The notes under the pieces were generated by a model. It saw only the letters and a list, made by a program, of their open reading frames with translations, did not search any database and was not told where the DNA came from. This document shows positions 27,125 to 35,183 of a stretch of DNA of 64,000 bases, piece by piece (position 1 is the stretch's first letter; every line of letters begins with the position of its first letter). The DNA lies in assembly GCA_036652815.1 (NCBI GenBank), contig JAVVVE010000006.1:1-64000 (forward strand). The letters are read 5' to 3'. The position numbers were made by a program, and so were the translations under genes. This stretch comes from SZUA-378 sp036652815 (GTDB lineage Bacteria; Bacillota; Clostridia; Lachnospirales; Lachnospiraceae).

Positions 27125-28261
27125 TTAGGATTTTTTATGAATCAATTCGGAAAATTCCTTAATGCTATTTGAGACAATCACGATATCTTCTTCCGTTAAT
27201 CCCACTCCACTTGGAATGTAAAAACCTTGTTCTGCAATTATTTCTGCATTGGGACAACTCTCATTTTGAAATAAACCCATCCTTAGCAATACCGGTTGTT
27301 TATGAATCGGATAAAAGAATGGTCTGGTCCCTATATTGTGTTCTTTTAACCATTGCATCGCATCCATAGCGTTATAACCTGTTGAATTTTCTATGACCAA
27401 TCCATAAACCCAATAGATATTTTCCGTATATAACGTCTTTTCTAATGGTTGTCTGATACCCTCTATTTCTCCAAGTAAGGAACGATATTGCATTCCTATT
27501 TTTCTCTTTTTAAGTACAGTCGCCTCCAGCTTCTCCAATTGTGCAACTCCTAATGCAGCCTGCATATTGGTCATACGAAAATTACTGCCAATCTCTTCAT
27601 GTACAAATCTTCTCGTAGACTGAAAACATAGATTACGTATGCTCCTACATCTTTCTGCCAGCCCTTCATCATCGGTAAGTATCATGCCCCCTTCACCACA
27701 TGTGACTAGTTTATTAGGGTAAAAGCTAAAAGTACTAATATCCCCAAAACTTCCGCACTGCTTTCCTTTATAAGTTTGTCCATGAACTTGTGCTGCATCT
27801 TCTATGATTTTTAAATTATATTTTTGAGCTAATAATTGGATTGGAGTAATATCTACCGTTAATCCATAAATATGAACGATCATAATTGCTTTTGTTTTGG
27901 AGGTAATCTTTTCTTCTACCAATGTAACGTCCATATTCCAGGTATCGTATGCACAATCTACTACAACAGGAACTAGACCTGCTTTTACAATGGCCTGTGC
28001 ACAGGACATAATCGTAAACGCTGGCATAATTACCTCGGAACCTTTTTCAATCTGTAATGCTTGCACTGCTGCTTCTAGTGCTGCGGTTCCATTGCTTACT
28101 GCAATAGCATATTTTCGTCCGACATAAGCAGCCATCTCTTCTTCAAATCTTTTAATAAAAGAGCCTTCACTGGAAATCCATCCTGTATCAATGCACTCAT
28201 TCAGATATTTTTTTTCATTACCATCTAGCAATGGGATATTTACCGGAATAAAATCATGCAT
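27125..28261 (-). CDS. DegT/DnrJ/EryC1/StrS-family sugar aminotransferase
   Basis: 378 residues from the chosen start. Typical blocks are FIPVNIPLLDGNEKKYLNEC, AIAVSNGTAALEAAVQAL (cofactor phosphate), IEDAAQVHG (pyridine Asp), and FSFYPNKLVTCGEGGM, where the Lys binds PLP. It aminates a ketone of an NDP-sugar, usually C3 or C4, with glutamate. Its ketosugar partner, a dehydratase or epimerase, is not adjacent; the SDR at 35184-36248 is the only extended-SDR candidate in the window. The ATG at 28261 sits 9 bases behind a perfect AAGGAGG, and gives an 8-base overlap with the cupin gene. Upstream ATGs in the frame lack this spacing. Confidence 0.9.
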   Translation of the reverse strand: MHDFIPVNIPLLDGNEKKYLNECIDTGWISSEGSFIKRFEEEMAAYVGRKYAIAVSNGTAALEAAVQALQIEKGSEVIMPAFTIMSCAQAIVKAGLVPVVVDCAYDTWNMDVTLVEEKITSKTKAIMIVHIYGLTVDITPIQLLAQKYNLKIIEDAAQVHGQTYKGKQCGSFGDISTFSFYPNKLVTCGEGGMILTDDEGLAERCRSIRNLCFQSTRRFVHEEIGSNFRMTNMQAALGVAQLEKLEATVLKKRKIGMQYRSLLGEIEGIRQPLEKTLYTENIYWVYGLVIENSTGYNAMDAMQWLKEHNIGTRPFFYPIHKQPVLLRMGLFQNESCPNAEIIAEQGFYIPSGVGLTEEDIVIVSNSIKEFSELIHKKS

Positions 28262-28697
28262 GTTCATGTACCTCCTTATACAATGGGTATTCAACCGCAT
28301 GAGCAAATCTTGTTTTATCTTGATCGCCCGTATATGGACCTTGTTTCACTTCAAACATCTCCAGTTCTTCCAAAACCTCAAAACCGTGTCCCCCGGATGC
28401 TAACATAATTACATCTCCTGCACTTAAAATATAGCTTTCCAAATATACTCGTTCCTCATTAAAGAAATCCACCCTCAGTTTTCCGGATTTGATAAAAAGA
28501 ACCTCCTGCGTATAGTGAACTTTGCGTTCCACAATATTATGTACATGTGGATCTATTATTTTCCCTGTTGGATGATGCATATAAGCCATTTGCTGTGAGT
28601 ACTCATTCGGCGTGCAAAAGTATACTCCATCTGTTTTAAAGTCATGTTCCATAATAATAGCTAGTACCACTTCCTTGTCCTTAATCAAAATCGGCAT
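28254..28697 (-). CDS. Cupin-domain protein (sugar isomerase-like)
   Basis: 147 residues folding as one cupin barrel. PHVHNIVERKVHYTQEVLFI contains the histidines and Glu of motif 1, with SGKLRVDFF next. SAGDVIMLASGGHGFEVLEE is motif 2. It resembles the small WbuC/FdtA-type cupins in glycan loci, which can isomerise or dehydrate sugar nucleotides, but the exact reaction is unknown. It directly precedes the DegT aminotransferase with overlapping ends, an arrangement seen where a cupin 3,4-ketoisomerase feeds a keto sugar to the aminotransferase. That pairing is inference. Confidence 0.75.
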   Translation of the reverse strand: MPILIKDKEVVLAIIMEHDFKTDGVYFCTPNEYSQQMAYMHHPTGKIIDPHVHNIVERKVHYTQEVLFIKSGKLRVDFFNEERVYLESYILSAGDVIMLASGGHGFEVLEELEMFEVKQGPYTGDQDKTRFAHAVEYPLYKEVHEHA

Positions 28698-28746
28698 ATG
28701 TTTTCTCCTTAATATCCTACTTTCATTTTATACAATTTCAAACTGT

Positions 28747-29508
28747 TTACTGCTTGATAGCTACAAAATAAGCCGTCCAAGTATCCAATGTCGGGCTCTT
28801 CTTTGTCTTACAGTCAATACATTGCAGCAAGCATAATCCATTCATTTTTAAATATGTTTCTATCTCCGGCGTGAAAAGATAACGCATAGAATGGGTTTCT
28901 TTAATCCGCTTTTGTACACAAGTCGTTTTATTTGTAATAACAATATCATAATTAACATCCACGACATTTTTTTCAAGATGAAGCTTTGGTTCTGCAATGC
29001 GCATAATCTCTGACTCAGATGTGTTTACTCTTTTTACTCTGACACTAGGCAAATCATGTATAACACCCACACCATACCATGCATCAAAGATAAAAATACC
29101 GCCTGTAGATAATTGTTTTCCTATTGTTTCAAATGCTGCAAGTAAATCTTCATTGCTGTTCAGGTAGCTAATTACATGAAACAAAGAAAGCACAATCGGA
29201 TATTGAGTATGGCTGTCATAATGCCTTATATCTGCCGTTTCATAAGTAATAGGCAATTCACCCGAATTTTTTTTTGCAGTTTTTATCATTTCTTCGCTTA
29301 AATCTATACCATGAATACGATATCCATATTGAGTCAACTCTCTATCATGTTTACCGGTTCCACATCCAACCATTAAAATGTCTCTTTCATGACTATATTG
29401 CTGCACTAAATCCATAATTTCTTTCGCTTCGGCTGCATAATCCTTTTCATAGTTCAATGCATCATATACTTTTGCATATTCCTTAAAAGCTTCCATATAC
29501 ATTAACAT
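28747..29508 (-). CDS. Class I SAM-dependent methyltransferase
   Basis: 253 residues. ILMVGCGTGKHDRELTQYGY is the SAM-binding glycine loop (about residues 42-61), GIDLSEEMI the acidic strand end, and VLSLFHVISYLNSNEDL the conserved post-motif region of Methyltransf_25-type enzymes. The N-terminal YAKVYDALNYEKDY is common in sugar N-methyltransferases of the DesVI/TylM1 type. Since it lies beside a DegT aminotransferase and cupin, N-methylation of an amino sugar is an attractive guess. Three in-frame ATGs are crowded at the start and which is used is unclear. Confidence 0.83.
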   Translation of the reverse strand: MLMYMEAFKEYAKVYDALNYEKDYAAEAKEIMDLVQQYSHERDILMVGCGTGKHDRELTQYGYRIHGIDLSEEMIKTAKKNSGELPITYETADIRHYDSHTQYPIVLSLFHVISYLNSNEDLLAAFETIGKQLSTGGIFIFDAWYGVGVIHDLPSVRVKRVNTSESEIMRIAEPKLHLEKNVVDVNYDIVITNKTTCVQKRIKETHSMRYLFTPEIETYLKMNGLCLLQCIDCKTKKSPTLDTWTAYFVAIKQ

Positions 29509-29544
29509 CCTTTCCTGGGTATATTTTTCAAACTTCCTTGATGT

Positions 29545-30879
29545 TTAATCAGCCATATTATCTAAAAATACAGAAAAAATTCCATCAATATATTTATGTT
29601 TGTTTACGAGCAACTCACCCAGTGGTTTTTTATGTGCTATATATTCCCATATTTCCACATGCTTTTCCGCATATTCTTTCCACGTATAGTGTTCAACTGA
29701 TCTCACAAGCACAGCTCTTTCTTCTTTGATCTGATTAAGTACATTTACAAAGTCAGGCATCGTCTTGCATGCATAGCTAATACCATTTGAAATATCCAAA
29801 TGAAATCCCTGTGGCGTTACTATCGTCTTAACGCCTGCTGCCAAAGCATCCATAAAGCCCATGGAGCCTTCATCATATCCGAAAAACAAATAATAATCCA
29901 AAGATGGAATCACTTGTTTTGTATATAAATCATAGTCAAAGTGATCATAATATTCTACTTCAAACCCTCTCATTCTCATTTCATGAACAATATTTTCCCA
30001 TCCATTTCCCATAATTGTAAAGGTAAAATATTCCGGATTGATTCCGTCGCAAATCTCAAGGATATTTTCTATTTTTTTTCGATGATCAAAATTTGCATGG
30101 TTACGATGTGTAATGCCTAAAACAAATTTTTTGGGTTTAATAACAGCGTCTTGACCCGGATTGACATAACACAGTTTTTCTCTTGGAACACCATATTCCG
30201 CCAACATTTCCATTGTTTCTCGAGACATACAGATACCCATTTTTGCTGTTTGCAACTGGAATTTGATTTGTTCCAAGGCATCCATACAATCTACATGTGC
30301 TATCATAAGAGTATCATTATACGCTGCAATTGGTTCAAATGGATGATTGGGAATATGATGATTAATATCAGCCGTAGGGTCTGGGCAGCTTCCTATCTCT
30401 ACGTCTACCCCCATCTCTATCAAATATTGCTCTAATTTTTGTGCAAACTTAGTCAATATCCATCCCATTTTATCATAAGAAATAAGTCTTACTTTTAATG
30501 GTTTCTCAATTCTTTGATAGGTATAAATATAAGCACTGTGATATGTATTAAATGCAATATTATTATAAAAATTGAATATTTGTGCATTAACATTTAATTC
30601 TTGTAAAAAATCACAAATCTCCTGAAATGTTTTTTCTTTTTTATTCACACAAACAACAATATACATTTCTTCTATTTCATTCACAAGGTATTCCGGTAGA
30701 ACTACTTTAACACCATTAATCGCTTCTATTTCCTTTGCTTTTTTATCACAATAGTAATCTATTTGCGGTAAATAAGGAAATATTTTTTGTCCTGCTGTTC
30801 CGGCACCATATACGATTATTTTTTTAGGATTATTTCTAACTATTTCAAGAAAATTATCACTGCTTTGCATTATCTTCAT
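29545..30879 (-). CDS. Putative glycosyltransferase with N-terminal Rossmann-like domain
   Basis: 444 residues. Residues about 15-110 form a Rossmann-like module: KKIIVYGAGTAGQKIFPYL, then IDYYCDKKAKEI and VKVVLPEYL. Residues from about 125 look like a GT-B transferase: VRLISYDKMGWILTKFAQ, a middle segment with GICMSRETMEMLAEYGVP, and a donor domain with FTIMGNGWENIVHEMR and FFGYDEGSMGFMDALAAGVK (the usual E-rich donor-site motif). No membrane segments. It probably adds a sugar to the glycan in the cytoplasm. The close relation of its first domain to those of neighbouring proteins points to a shared accessory function. Confidence 0.72.
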   Translation of the reverse strand: MKIMQSSDNFLEIVRNNPKKIIVYGAGTAGQKIFPYLPQIDYYCDKKAKEIEAINGVKVVLPEYLVNEIEEMYIVVCVNKKEKTFQEICDFLQELNVNAQIFNFYNNIAFNTYHSAYIYTYQRIEKPLKVRLISYDKMGWILTKFAQKLEQYLIEMGVDVEIGSCPDPTADINHHIPNHPFEPIAAYNDTLMIAHVDCMDALEQIKFQLQTAKMGICMSRETMEMLAEYGVPREKLCYVNPGQDAVIKPKKFVLGITHRNHANFDHRKKIENILEICDGINPEYFTFTIMGNGWENIVHEMRMRGFEVEYYDHFDYDLYTKQVIPSLDYYLFFGYDEGSMGFMDALAAGVKTIVTPQGFHLDISNGISYACKTMPDFVNVLNQIKEERAVLVRSVEHYTWKEYAEKHVEIWEYIAHKKPLGELLVNKHKYIDGIFSVFLDNMAD

Positions 30880-30900
30880 TTTATCTTCTCCATGTCCTCT

Positions 30901-32298
30901 TTAAATCAAGCTCTCAATAAAATCCATATAATCTTCCCAGCCATTCTGCTTCTCTATATATTCTTTCGCTTGGTATCCACATTCTGCAAGATTTTTTCTA
31001 TCTTGATTCAATAATTCAATGCTTGTAACGATACCCCTAATATCTTCTCTATCATGTACAAAACCATTTATTCCCTGCTGAATTACTCCATTCACTCCTG
31101 AAGTATTCGTTACAATCGGAACTACTCCAAAGCTCATCGCCTCCAACATGGCAATTGCACAACCTTCGTAATCCGATAAATTAATAAAAATATCTTTATC
31201 CTTCCAAAATTGATTCATCTCATAAAATGAAATCATACCATAAAGATGAACTTTATTTGATAATTGATTGGTGTCTACAAACTGTTTGATTGTTGGATAA
31301 AAACTTCCGTCTCCTGCAATATGTAACTGATAATTAATCTTTTTATTTTCTAACAATTGAATAAATGGAATTAATAAATCCGCTCTTTTTTGTGCTTTTT
31401 CTATTCTTGCAGCATAGGCAAGATGAATGGCTTGTCCCTGTGGCGTATAGCTCTTATAAAATCCTTTTTCACAGCGAATGGCATTCTGCTTCAGATATAC
31501 TTTTTCAGGATTCACACCATATTGATTGATAAAATTTTCTCTTATTTCTTTACTAACGCACAAAAATACATCTGTAGTATCTATAATTGCATTATTCTCA
31601 TCATATATCCTTTCGTAGTCTGAATGTATTAAGGATATAATTCTAACTTGATCCCCATACTGCTTTTTCGCTATATAAGCTGCTGCATAAACTTGTGCCA
31701 ATTGATTAATAACAATGGTACAAGGTAACAATTCTCTTATTCTTTTTAAGACGCTATCGACCGCCTCTTTATAATGAGACAAATTAAAATCAAATAATTC
31801 CGTTTCATGTTGCATAGAAGTATAAAAATTAGAATTCTTTTTATTTATATTTGAAAATAACTTGACAGCATATCCTCTTTCCTTTGCAGAGACCGCAATA
31901 TCGATGGCTAATTTCACTGCCCCACTTAACACAAAACCCTCTGAAAAATCAAAAATAACATTCCTTTTCTTTTCTTCTAGGTATCTTGCATCCATAAAAG
32001 ATAATATAATCTGTTCTCTCAAAATAATCCTATCTTTGTTTATTCCCATGTCCAACAGCTGTTTTTTTATTTCACTGTAATACGTACTCGCTATCACAAT
32101 AAAAAAAGAAGAAGATAGGGTTAGTAGCTTTTCCGGTGACAGGATTGGTTTTCCTTCCATTTGCTTTCCGCATTTATATTTATCATTATCGAGAAAACAC
32201 ACGATGTCTACCCCTAAGTCGGTAAGTATCTGAAATGTATGCAAAGCACCATTAGAAGCACCAAATATAATCACTTTTTGTTTATGTAGATTTTTCAT
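30901..32298 (-). CDS. Family 4 glycosyltransferase with N-terminal Rossmann-like domain
   Basis: 465 residues. The first ~105 residues are a Rossmann-like module (KVIIFGASNGALHTFQILTD, VCFLDNDKYK, FFIVIASTYYSEIKKQLLD). The remainder is a GT4-type GT-B enzyme: CVSKEIRENFINQYGVNPEK, IHLAYAARIEKAQKRADLLI (donor domain start), YQLHIAGDGSFYP, and INLSDYEGCAIAMLEAMSFG, where the EGxxxxxxE motif binds the nucleotide sugar. It retains donor configuration during transfer in this family. It begins 10 bases after the GT2-methyltransferase gene, so these are one transcript. Confidence 0.88.
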   Translation of the reverse strand: MKNLHKQKVIIFGASNGALHTFQILTDLGVDIVCFLDNDKYKCGKQMEGKPILSPEKLLTLSSSFFIVIASTYYSEIKKQLLDMGINKDRIILREQIILSFMDARYLEEKKRNVIFDFSEGFVLSGAVKLAIDIAVSAKERGYAVKLFSNINKKNSNFYTSMQHETELFDFNLSHYKEAVDSVLKRIRELLPCTIVINQLAQVYAAAYIAKKQYGDQVRIISLIHSDYERIYDENNAIIDTTDVFLCVSKEIRENFINQYGVNPEKVYLKQNAIRCEKGFYKSYTPQGQAIHLAYAARIEKAQKRADLLIPFIQLLENKKINYQLHIAGDGSFYPTIKQFVDTNQLSNKVHLYGMISFYEMNQFWKDKDIFINLSDYEGCAIAMLEAMSFGVVPIVTNTSGVNGVIQQGINGFVHDREDIRGIVTSIELLNQDRKNLAECGYQAKEYIEKQNGWEDYMDFIESLI

Positions 32299-32307
32299 AT
32301 GGTATCA

Positions 32308-33681
32308 TTACCTCTCTGCATATGTTATACAATAGATGCGGTTGTACACCCTCGCATCTATTTGATATTTCGGATACTCATTGAATCCGGTAAGCAAATC
32401 TTCTTGTACCGCCGACAAGGTTTTCTTCACTTCCTGTACTTCCCGTATTATATATCCCTGTGCTTCTATCTGTGCCTTAATCTCTGCCCCGTAATGATAA
32501 GTGAACTCCTGTGAGGAAGCACACAATAGCCTGCCGCCTACTTCTCCCGTTACTAATCGTTCCATCGTCGTAATGTGTCTAATGTTAAATACTCTGAGCA
32601 ATATCTGTGTATTTGGTTTCAGAAGCGGTTTTATCTTCTCCAATAAGGTCAGACCCAGCTTCTCTATCATACATTCTATTAAGATACTATCGAATCGCCT
32701 ATGTGTCTCTACTAACATTTCTATGACATGACTGTCTTGATTCTCTTCATAAACTTCATCTAAAAATCGTGCTGCAATCTGCCTTCTGATTGGATGATCT
32801 TCGATACCTACTACATACATCGCCGGCTGCTTGTCTTTGAGTTCGATAGCTAATGCTCCAAGACCGCATCCGATCTGTAAGATCTGTCTTCCATCTTGCT
32901 CTAATATTTTATTTAGTACATATTGATTACAGACCGCATGATGGTTCCAATTCATTCCCTGCCATTTGTCTTCCAATCGCAATTTGTTTGTCATCATAAT
33001 CTGTTCTCTATTGATATCTTTATGCGTAAAAGAAACATTCATAAAATGATGAATAAATGAATTGCGGCAGATCACTGCTTTTTTTCCAGCACATAATGCT
33101 CTGATATTATAATCATCATCTTCATAATTACCAATGGCAAATCCTGTATCAAATATGCCAATCTCATCGATTAAGCTACGTCTCAGTAAGAGGCAGAAAG
33201 CAACCAGTCTTAAAGTATGCCATGCCGAAGCATCACTTTCAGCTATTGTAGAAGCGAATTCCTGCATCTGTTCCAAATCATCGTTATAAGGAACCTGTAT
33301 CATCTGTTTTCCCACAGTCGCATTGGTCAGCGGTCCTATCATATCAATCTCTCTATGTTCTTCCAAATAGGTCACCATATTGAATAACCATCTGTGTGTA
33401 ACGATCGTATCATTATTCAGTAACAGGATATAATCTCCTTTGGCAATTGCTATGCCTTGATTGCATCCTCCCGCAAAGCCCATGTTGCTAGGGTTCTTGA
33501 GTAGGATAATATCCTCTATCGTATCCAGATATTGTATCGTCTCTGCATTAGAAGCATTATCCACGATAATAATCTCATACTCAATATCTCTTGTATAGCG
33601 TCTGATACTCTCTAAACATTGTTTGGTATAAGATAGCTGATTATAGGATAAGATGATTATACTACAATGCGGTGTATGCAT
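32308..33681 (-). CDS. GT2 glycosyltransferase-methyltransferase fusion
   Basis: 457 residues in two parts. Residues 1-240 are a family 2 transferase of the rhamnosyltransferase-like group: IIILSYNQLSYTKQCLESI, MGFAGGCNQGIAIAKG, LLLNNDTIV with the DxD region, and IGNYEDDDYNIRAL. Residues about 260-420 are a methyltransferase-like fold with ILQIGCGLGALAIELKDK as the SAM loop and GIEDHP at the next strand. Joining transfer and methylation in one chain would let the enzyme cap a chain or modify the residue it adds. The start ATG follows GGGGAG. The first codons and the ribosome site are duplicated upstream, on the other side of the ATPase gene. Confidence 0.85.
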   Translation of the reverse strand: MHTPHCSIIILSYNQLSYTKQCLESIRRYTRDIEYEIIIVDNASNAETIQYLDTIEDIILLKNPSNMGFAGGCNQGIAIAKGDYILLLNNDTIVTHRWLFNMVTYLEEHREIDMIGPLTNATVGKQMIQVPYNDDLEQMQEFASTIAESDASAWHTLRLVAFCLLLRRSLIDEIGIFDTGFAIGNYEDDDYNIRALCAGKKAVICRNSFIHHFMNVSFTHKDINREQIMMTNKLRLEDKWQGMNWNHHAVCNQYVLNKILEQDGRQILQIGCGLGALAIELKDKQPAMYVVGIEDHPIRRQIAARFLDEVYEENQDSHVIEMLVETHRRFDSILIECMIEKLGLTLLEKIKPLLKPNTQILLRVFNIRHITTMERLVTGEVGGRLLCASSQEFTYHYGAEIKAQIEAQGYIIREVQEVKKTLSAVQEDLLTGFNEYPKYQIDARVYNRIYCITYAER

Positions 33682-33705
33682 ATGATTCTCCCCATTCCAT
33701 TCGTC
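33661..33705. repeat. Imperfect 45-nt direct repeat, copy B (start of GT2 gene)
   Basis: This segment contains the ribosome site and first codons of the GT2-methyltransferase gene. By hand alignment it matches 35188-35231 in 39 of 45 columns, with one single-base gap. The pair brackets the ATPase gene and the long hairpin, so the material between looks like an insertion that duplicated the boundary. Confidence 0.75.
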
Positions 33706-33745
33706 ATTTAATATATCGACAGAATCTGACTATTCATTAGTTTTT

Positions 33746-35044
33746 TTACTTTTTTTCCATACAAAATATTGCATACAGAGGCACTGCATGAATCCCATTT
33801 TCATATCCAAAATTTTTCAGTGAAAATCTGTACACATTTTCCGGATTATATTTTTTTATAAACTGATTTAAACTTTTTGACTTATTATGCTCTCCCTTTT
33901 TTACCTCTATCGCATACCTGCCACTTTGGTCAAATGTAACAAAATCTAGTTCTGCAGAATATTCGCTTTCCCAATAAAACAAGTCATATCCATTCGCAGC
34001 TAACTGAGTAGCTACATAGTTCTCGGTTACCGCACCCAAAAAGGTGTTTCCCATTCCCGACAAAATCGTTTGCTGCATGATGCCTGACTTCATAACCAGT
34101 AAACCCACATCACACATATATAGTTTAAAAGATGCCAAGTCCACGTACGCTGACACCGGTTCATTTCCCTGTTCTGTCTTTTGACACTTAAGAACGACTC
34201 CAGCCGCATTCAACCATTCAATTGCCTCTCCAAATATAGTCGCTGTTCCACCTTTTTGGACTACTTTATATTGGAATTTTTTATTTTCTTTGGCTAGTTG
34301 TGCCTGTATTGAATTAAAACATGCTCTTATTTTTACACTGCTGGCATTTTCTGCATACTTTGCCATGTCTGCCAGATAGTTGTTCATAATTTCATTTTGT
34401 ACGAGTGGAATATCCAATAATTTCCCGCTTTCCATGAATTGATTAATACATGCCGGCATACCTCCAACAATCAGATATTGTCGATATCTTTCTATTGCTT
34501 TTTGGTGAAGGGCCTCTACAAGAGCGGTCATCCCCTTATAACTATTTCTTATCTCATTACACAGAAAGTCTTCCTTCATAGCCCATAGAAATTCTTCAAA
34601 ATCCAATGAATACAACGTCATTGTTTCCACTTTTCCTACTGGGAAAGAATATCTGGCACGATTAATTGCCACTCCTAACAGACTTCCAGCTGCAACAATA
34701 TGGTATTCCGGTGTATCTTCGCAAAAATACTTTAAGGACGTCAAAGCACGTTCGCATGCCTGGATTTCATCTAGTATGATTAAAGTTTCTCCAGGAACTA
34801 TTCTCTCTCCGGTACTCGCTTCCAAATATTGAATCAATCTTTCCGGAGCAATATTGCTTTCAAAAAAGCTTGCTATTGTTTCATTTATTTCCAGATTGAC
34901 ATAGACCATGTTTTTATAATATTTTTCCCCAAAAGCTCGTAAAATATAGGTCTTTCCAACCTGTCTTGCTCCATTTAAGATAAGTGGTTTTCGATTTTTC
35001 TTTTGCTTCCACTGAAATAATTTTTCTTCAATTTTTCTTTTCAT
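33746..35044 (-). CDS. AAA ATPase with DUF4143 (archaeal-type ATPase-like) cassette
   Basis: 432 residues. GARQVGKTYILRAFG (about 25-39) is the Walker A loop and TLIILDEIQAC (Asp92, Glu93) Walker B. The C-terminal DUF4143 region has AELDFVTFDQ and YAIEVKKGEH, which resemble the ELD...ExK motif of PD-(D/E)xK nucleases. These proteins are widespread and mobile, often in many copies per genome; their function is unproven. The gene has nothing to do with glycan synthesis. It interrupts the locus between an epimerase and a glycosyltransferase, and is bracketed by a 45-nt imperfect duplication with a long inverted repeat just upstream. It is probably an acquired passenger gene. Confidence 0.9.
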   Translation of the reverse strand: MKRKIEEKLFQWKQKKNRKPLILNGARQVGKTYILRAFGEKYYKNMVYVNLEINETIASFFESNIAPERLIQYLEASTGERIVPGETLIILDEIQACERALTSLKYFCEDTPEYHIVAAGSLLGVAINRARYSFPVGKVETMTLYSLDFEEFLWAMKEDFLCNEIRNSYKGMTALVEALHQKAIERYRQYLIVGGMPACINQFMESGKLLDIPLVQNEIMNNYLADMAKYAENASSVKIRACFNSIQAQLAKENKKFQYKVVQKGGTATIFGEAIEWLNAAGVVLKCQKTEQGNEPVSAYVDLASFKLYMCDVGLLVMKSGIMQQTILSGMGNTFLGAVTENYVATQLAANGYDLFYWESEYSAELDFVTFDQSGRYAIEVKKGEHNKSKSLNQFIKKYNPENVYRFSLKNFGYENGIHAVPLYAIFCMEKK

Positions 35045-35096
35045 GATAGTACCCTCATTGTATGAATTTCATCATTTCTCTTTCCTTCATAATAAG

Positions 35097-35164
35097 GTAA
35101 AATGATTAATACGTCAAGAAAAATCAGGATTTTCTGATTTTTCTTGACGTATTAATCGTTTTAC
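35097..35164. repeat. Long inverted repeat (perfect 24-bp arms, 6-nt loop)
   Basis: Arms 35104-35127 and 35134-35157 are exact reverse complements separated by GATTTT. Allowing one G-T pair, pairing extends outward to 35097 and 35164, giving about 31-bp arms. It lies between the epimerase stop and the ATPase start. A very AT-rich hairpin of this length is longer than an ordinary terminator and lacks a clean downstream U-run. It may reduce read-through into the ATPase gene, or be the end of a small mobile element. Confidence 0.9.
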
Positions 35165-35183
35165 TCTATTTAACTTTTCATTT

